Assembly: GCA_944321845.1 (NCBI GenBank)
Contig: CALUMT010000016.1
Span: 1 to 64,000, forward strand
DNA length: 64,000 bases
Reading direction: 5' to 3'
From: an uncultured Butyricimonas sp.
Lineage (GTDB): Bacteria > Bacteroidota > Bacteroidia > Bacteroidales > Marinifilaceae
Positions 59,696 through 64,000 of this stretch are shown here, in pieces. A program made the position numbers and the translations under genes. The first letter of the stretch is position 1, and each line of letters starts with the position of its first letter. A model generated the notes under the pieces. The model worked only from the letters and a program-made list of their open reading frames with translations. It made no database searches and had not been told where the DNA came from.

Positions 59696-62107
59696 ATGAA
59701 CAATATAAATTTAAAAGATTTTCTATCAGCCACCATCGCCGATGATGGTTTGGAAGCCATTCCATTAATAGAAGACGGGGAGGAAACATCAAATAACACC
59801 TCTCCCATACCTGACACTTTGCCAATATTACCGCTACGGAACATGGTCATGTTTCCAAGCGTCATCATGCCCATCAATATCGGCAGAGACAAGTCATTAA
59901 AACTCATCCGGCAGGCATATAAACAAAATACAGTGATCGGTATCATCACACAACGGGATCCGATTACTGAAAATCCCACGCAAAACGATTTATATTCTAT
60001 CGGGACAGCGGCCACGATTCTCAAATTACTGGAAATGCCTGATGGAACGACAACTGCTATCGTACAAGGTAAAAAAAGAATCCTACTGGAAGATATCCTG
60101 TATGATGATCCCTACATTGTCGGAAAGATATCCGTCAAAGAAGAAGAGAAGATAGAAGAAGACGACCAGGAATATCGTGCAATCAGTGATTCCCTCAAAG
60201 AGATGAGCGCCAAAATCATCAAACATTCAACGACGTCAAATGAATGGAGTTTTGCGCTAAAAAACATCGAAAACATGTTGTTCCTGATAAACTTCATATC
60301 CTCCAATTCCGATGTGGATTACAGGAGTAAACAGGAACTGCTCGAAACCGATAACCTAAAACAACGAGCAATCCGCTTACTGGAAATACTGAACAAACAA
60401 CTCCGTATCCTGGAATTAAAAGAGGATATCCAGAAGAAGGTAAAAACAGACCTAGACAAACAGCAACGGGAATATTTTCTCCACCAGCAAATGAAAACTA
60501 TCCAGGATGAATTAGGTTCAAATCCTGTAGATCAGGATATCCAAGAGCTGGAACAGGCTGCAAAAAACAAGAAGTGGAGTACGAAGGTTCAAGAAACATT
60601 CGAGAAGGAATTACAAAAATTAAAACGACAAAATCCCTCTACCCCGGATTATTCCGTACAATTCAACTACGTGAAAGAATTAACGGAATTACCCTGGGAA
60701 CAATACACCACGGACAATTTTGATCTCAAGAAAGCATCAGAGATACTGGACAGCGACCATTACGGGCTGGATAAAGTAAAAGAACGTATTTTGGAATATC
60801 TAGCCGTGCTCAAATTAAAAGGAGATATGAAATCCCCTATATTATGTCTATACGGTCCTCCGGGAGTCGGGAAAACATCATTGGGAAAATCCGTGGCAAG
60901 AGCATTGAATCGTGAATTCGTGAGAATGTCCTTGGGTGGATTACATGACGAATCCGAAATCCGCGGCCACCGGAGAACATACATAGGTGCCATGCCTGGA
61001 CGTATCATACAAGGGATCAAAAAAGCTGGAAGTTCCAATCCCGTCTTTATACTTGATGAAATCGACAAAGTAGGAAAAGATTTCCGGGGAGATCCGCAAT
61101 CCGCGCTGCTTGAGGTGTTGGATCCGGAACAGAACAGCACCTTCCATGATAATTACCTGGATATAGATTATGACTTATCCAAAGTTATGTTCATTGCCAC
61201 AGCCAACGATTTATCCACAATCGCCCCTCCTCTGCGAGACCGAATGGAAATGATAGAGGTTAGCGGTTATTTACTCGAGGAAAAAAGAGAAATAGCCAAA
61301 CGTCACCTCATTCCTAAGCAACTGGAGAATCATGGGCTAAAAGCAGAACAAATAATATTCTCGGATGATAATTTAAATTACATTATCGACAAATATACCC
61401 GAGAATCCGGAGTACGTACCCTTGATAAAACTATTGCCAAGATCATGCGTCAAGTTGCCAAGGAAGTTGCCATGGATCCAAATTTCACCATAGCCCTTTC
61501 AACTGATGTCATAAAAAAATATCTCGGCACTCCCATCTTCACCCGGGAAGAATATCAAGGAAACGAATTACCCGGAGTGGTAACAGGTTTGGCATGGACA
61601 GCCGCGGGAGGAGAGATCCTTTACATCGAATCCAGCAGCAATAAAGGTAAAGGCAATCTAACAATGACTGGAAGCCTGGGTGATGTAATGAAAGAATCTG
61701 CCACATTGGCACTTCAATATATAAAAGCTCATGCGGAAGAACTCGGAATATCGCCTGCATCGTTCGAAGAACATGACATACACATACATGTTCCGGCGGG
61801 AGCGGTTCCCAAAGATGGTCCCTCCGCAGGTATCACCATTGTCACTTCGTTAGCTTCCACGCTAACCGGCCGGAAAGTGAAAAAGGCTCTTGCCATGACA
61901 GGAGAAATAACTTTACGCGGAAAAGTTCTCCCCGTGGGAGGAATCCGAGAAAAGATACTCGCTGCCAAACGAGCAGGGATCAAAGAAATCATCCTTTGCA
62001 GCGAGAACAAAAAAGATATCGATGACATCAAAAAGGAATACATAAAAGGTATCAAATTCCATTTTGTAGATCATATCCAAGAAGTATTAAACATAGCACT
62101 ATTGTAA
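59696..62107 (+). CDS. lon: ATP-dependent protease Lon
   Basis: An 803-residue cytoplasmic AAA+ serine protease for misfolded and regulatory proteins. It has an N-terminal substrate domain (about residues 35-240, LPILPLRNMVMFPSVIMPINIGRDKS), a coiled coil (KEDIQKKVKTDLDKQQREYFLHQQMKTIQDELG), Walker A GPPGVGKTS, Walker B FILDEIDKVG, and a C-terminal protease domain with catalytic Ser710 (PKDGPSAG) and Lys753 (GGIREK). The length is standard. It is transcribed alone, behind a sigma-54-type element, with a terminator after it. Confidence 0.96.
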   Translation: MNNINLKDFLSATIADDGLEAIPLIEDGEETSNNTSPIPDTLPILPLRNMVMFPSVIMPINIGRDKSLKLIRQAYKQNTVIGIITQRDPITENPTQNDLYSIGTAATILKLLEMPDGTTTAIVQGKKRILLEDILYDDPYIVGKISVKEEEKIEEDDQEYRAISDSLKEMSAKIIKHSTTSNEWSFALKNIENMLFLINFISSNSDVDYRSKQELLETDNLKQRAIRLLEILNKQLRILELKEDIQKKVKTDLDKQQREYFLHQQMKTIQDELGSNPVDQDIQELEQAAKNKKWSTKVQETFEKELQKLKRQNPSTPDYSVQFNYVKELTELPWEQYTTDNFDLKKASEILDSDHYGLDKVKERILEYLAVLKLKGDMKSPILCLYGPPGVGKTSLGKSVARALNREFVRMSLGGLHDESEIRGHRRTYIGAMPGRIIQGIKKAGSSNPVFILDEIDKVGKDFRGDPQSALLEVLDPEQNSTFHDNYLDIDYDLSKVMFIATANDLSTIAPPLRDRMEMIEVSGYLLEEKREIAKRHLIPKQLENHGLKAEQIIFSDDNLNYIIDKYTRESGVRTLDKTIAKIMRQVAKEVAMDPNFTIALSTDVIKKYLGTPIFTREEYQGNELPGVVTGLAWTAAGGEILYIESSSNKGKGNLTMTGSLGDVMKESATLALQYIKAHAEELGISPASFEEHDIHIHVPAGAVPKDGPSAGITIVTSLASTLTGRKVKKALAMTGEITLRGKVLPVGGIREKILAAKRAGIKEIILCSENKKDIDDIKKEYIKGIKFHFVDHIQEVLNIALL

Positions 62108-62138
62108 ACACTAGAACAAACACGTTATTAACCATTGC

Positions 62139-62183
62139 AAAGAGGCTGTCGGTAGAAAATTATCGACAGCCTCTTTCTATTTT
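62139..62183 (+). terminator. lon terminator
   Basis: Perfect 13-bp arms AAAGAGGCTGTCG (62139-62151) and CGACAGCCTCTTT (62164-62176), followed by CTATTTTTT. The arm core is the same as in the rpmE2 terminator. Confidence 0.88.
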
Positions 62184-62259
62184 TTCATATTGCAAAACAA
62201 TATAAATAACCAGGATTATATATTTCATTTATCACACAATAAAAACAATCAATAGAAAA

Positions 62260-62293
62260 TTTGTTTTACATAAAAATATTCTATATATATTTG
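62260..62293 (+). promoter_or_regulatory. ahpC promoter
   Basis: TTTG (62260-62263), 22 bp, TATATTTG (62286-62293), 39 bp before the ahpC ATG, in a very AT-rich leader. Confidence 0.65.
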
Positions 62294-62332
62294 TACCAGC
62301 AAATAAAAATAATCATATAAAAATAAATCAAT

Positions 62333-62899
62333 ATGGAAACAATCATCAACACACAAATTCCAGAGTTCAACGTACAAGCTTATCACAAAGGAGAGTTTAA
62401 AACAGTTACAAATGCCGATGTATTAGGAAAATGGGCTATCTTTTTCTTTTACCCGGCAGATTTCACGTTCGTTTGCCCGACCGAATTGGTTGACATGGCC
62501 GAGAAATACGAACAATTCCAAGCCATGGGCGTTGAGGTGTATTCCGTGAGCACTGATTCACATTTCGTGCACAAGGCATGGCATGACGCATCGGAGAGTA
62601 TCCGCAAAATCAACTACCCCATGTTGGCAGACCCCACAGGCGTTCTTTCCCGAGCTTTTGGCGTAATGATCGAGGAGGCCGGAATGGCTTACCGCGGTAC
62701 TTTCCTGGTTAACCCAGAAGGGAAAATCAAGATTGCTGAAATTCATGACAACAACATCGGCCGTAATGCTGACGAACTGCTCCGGAAAGTGGAAGCCGCA
62801 CAATTTGTTGCAGAACACCCGAACGAGGTATGCCCGGCAAAATGGAAAAAAGGTGCATCAACCTTAAAGCCAAGTATCGACCTTGTCGGAAAAATCTAA
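62333..62899 (+). CDS. ahpC: alkyl hydroperoxide reductase subunit C (peroxiredoxin)
   Basis: A 188-residue typical 2-Cys peroxiredoxin that reduces hydrogen peroxide and organic peroxides. The peroxidatic Cys48 is in FTFVCPTEL and the resolving Cys167 in EVCPAKW. The C-terminal YF-type tail is absent (ends LVGKI), as in peroxide-robust bacterial forms. ahpF follows after a short hairpin. Confidence 0.96.
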   Translation: METIINTQIPEFNVQAYHKGEFKTVTNADVLGKWAIFFFYPADFTFVCPTELVDMAEKYEQFQAMGVEVYSVSTDSHFVHKAWHDASESIRKINYPMLADPTGVLSRAFGVMIEEAGMAYRGTFLVNPEGKIKIAEIHDNNIGRNADELLRKVEAAQFVAEHPNEVCPAKWKKGASTLKPSIDLVGKI

Positions 62900-62908
62900 T
62901 GTCACATC

Positions 62909-62937
62909 AAAGCCGGCAATCGCCGGCTTTCTTAATT
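62909..62937 (+). terminator. hairpin between ahpC and ahpF
   Basis: Perfect 9-bp arms AAAGCCGGC (62909-62917) and GCCGGCTTT (62922-62930), then CTTAATTT. It lies within the 46-bp gap and may lower ahpF relative to ahpC rather than stop all transcription. Confidence 0.65.
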
Positions 62938-62945
62938 TATTGACT

Positions 62946-64000
62946 ATGCTAGACAACACACTACAAGAACAACTGAAAAATATTTTTGCAGCCTTAGAAG
63001 CGCACTATACTTTTGATATTCATGTCGCTCCAGAACATGAGAACCGAAAAGAATTAATTGACCTGCTTGAAGAGGTGGCAACCTGCTCGGACAAAATCAA
63101 CTGCCTCATTCATGAAGGGGAACACCTCGAATTCAAATTACTCAAAGATGACAAAGCAACGGGAATTTCATTCCGGGGAATCCCCACCGGACATGAGTTC
63201 ACCTCTTTACTACTGGCCATTCTAAACTCGGATGGGAAAGGCAAAAATTTCCCGGACAAGACGATTGCCAACCGGGTTAAAGCACTACGGGGCCCCATTC
63301 ATTTGTCGACTTATGTTTCACTCACCTGCACGAACTGCCCGGATGTTGTACAGATTCTTAACGTCATGAGTGTACTCAACCCGTCCATTCATCATGAAAT
63401 GATTGATGGTGCAATATATCAGGACGAAGTCGAACGGTTAAAACTACAAGGAGTTCCTGCCGTTTTTGCCGATGGAGAATTACTTCATGTCGGCAGAGGT
63501 GAATTCGGAGAAATTCTAGAGAAACTGGAAAAACGTTATGGCATAAACGCCAGCGAAATAAAGCAAGAAACTCAATATTATGATGTCGTCGTTCTCGGGG
63601 GTGGTCCCGCGGGAAGTTCTGCCGCCATCTATTCCGCCCGCAAGGGATTAAAGGTTGCAGTTATTGCAGAACGGATTGGAGGACAGGTAAAAGAAACTCT
63701 TGGCATAGAGAATTTAATCTCGGTACCTCAAACGACAGGAAATGAACTCGCCGACCATCTTCGAGTTCACTTGCAGCAATATCCGATTGACATTCTGGAA
63801 CATCGTCGTGTAGACAATATCACATTAAAAGGCAAGGAGAAAATACTTACCACTACGGGAGGAGAAATCATCTCCACACCAGCACTTATCCTTGCCACAG
63901 GAGCCAGCTGGCGCAAACTGAATATTCCCGGCGAAGCCGAGTATATCGGAAGAGGTGTCGCATTCTGCCCGCACTGCGATGGACCTTTCTACAAGGGACG
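62946..64000 (+). CDS. ahpF: alkyl hydroperoxide reductase subunit F (partial, runs off the right edge)
   Basis: The first 351 codons of the flavoprotein that regenerates AhpC using NADH. After the start MLDNTLQEQLKNIF comes the double thioredoxin-fold N-terminal domain with Cys128 and Cys131 (CTNC). The FAD-binding GGGPAGSSAAIYSARKG follows, and the catalytic CPHC (Cys341 and Cys344) appears at the window edge. All four redox cysteines are near their positions in E. coli AhpF. The 3' third lies outside the window. Confidence 0.95.
   Translation, partial: MLDNTLQEQLKNIFAALEAHYTFDIHVAPEHENRKELIDLLEEVATCSDKINCLIHEGEHLEFKLLKDDKATGISFRGIPTGHEFTSLLLAILNSDGKGKNFPDKTIANRVKALRGPIHLSTYVSLTCTNCPDVVQILNVMSVLNPSIHHEMIDGAIYQDEVERLKLQGVPAVFADGELLHVGRGEFGEILEKLEKRYGINASEIKQETQYYDVVVLGGGPAGSSAAIYSARKGLKVAVIAERIGGQVKETLGIENLISVPQTTGNELADHLRVHLQQYPIDILEHRRVDNITLKGKEKILTTTGGEIISTPALILATGASWRKLNIPGEAEYIGRGVAFCPHCDGPFYKG

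Noticed and set aside
58292..62176. Same AAAGAGGCTGT arms in the rpmE2 and lon terminators as a mobile repeat
   Set aside because: Only the terminator stem is shared, with different loops; common terminator arms of this kind recur in many genomes without being mobile.
1..64000. CRISPR arrays, tRNA and rRNA genes
   Set aside because: No regularly spaced 25-40-bp repeats, no CCA-ended cloverleaf candidates and no rRNA-like stretches were noticed by eye; a dedicated tRNA scan was not possible.

Overview
The window looks like a chromosomal segment of a gut-type Bacteroidales bacterium, most likely of the Odoribacteraceae (Butyricimonas/Odoribacter-like). The reasons are the SusC/SusD pair with an ECF sigma/FecR regulator pair, many lipoproteins with an acidic stretch after the lipobox cysteine, Bacteroidetes-only families (DUF4837, DUF4290, an alternative GlmU, EF-G2, Mfa2/FimB-like lipoproteins) and repeated -7 boxes of the form TAnnTTTG. 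The genus is inferred from gene content only.

Layout. 1-2030 is an AT-rich accessory strip: a possible insertion-sequence end, a frameshifted and truncated sacsin-like ATPase gene, an unknown partner gene, and a nested palindrome built of 11-bp units. 2257-12347 (minus) is a run of seven envelope genes: LolC/E-type permease, TonB-like protein, Ig-like lipoprotein, DUF3108, DUF4837, NamZ-like muramidase and AsmA. 12601-14576 (plus) holds a coiled-coil lipoprotein behind a very good sigma-54-type promoter, then trxB. 14657-18623 is a galactose module (Na+ symporter, galK, divergent galM). A YugP-like zinc peptidase and EF-G2 follow.

23068-39622 (minus) is the most distinctive locus. An ECF sigma factor and a FecR anti-sigma factor sit upstream of SusC (with an STN domain), SusD, a zinc-peptidase homologue without its HExxH, an intact metzincin-like protease, a paralogue of that protease without its zinc motif, a thioredoxin/S9-peptidase fusion, and a small gene with a frameshift at a T8 run. 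I read it as a regulated peptide or protein harvesting system with two probable non-catalytic protease homologues.

39748-44062 (plus) carries rsmE, a UvrD/PcrA helicase, DUF4290 and folK. murA (minus) has Asp in place of the fosfomycin-target Cys. 45762-52108 (plus) is an operon of three surface-type lipoproteins: a fimbrial-like protein carrying a metzincin domain, then two tandem Mfa2/FimB-like paralogues with FISUMP-like C-termini. After it come sppA-lpxK-PNP (plus), pgeF-cidA-lrgB (minus), zinc-free ribosomal protein L31, an alternative GlmU (minus), lon behind a second sigma-54-type element, and ahpC-ahpF, the latter running off the right edge.

No tRNA, rRNA or CRISPR array was seen. 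The main leads are the protease/SusCD locus with degenerate protease homologues, the metzincin/FISUMP lipoprotein operon, the two sigma-54-type promoters, the EF-G2 G3-motif change, and the two homopolymer frameshifts.
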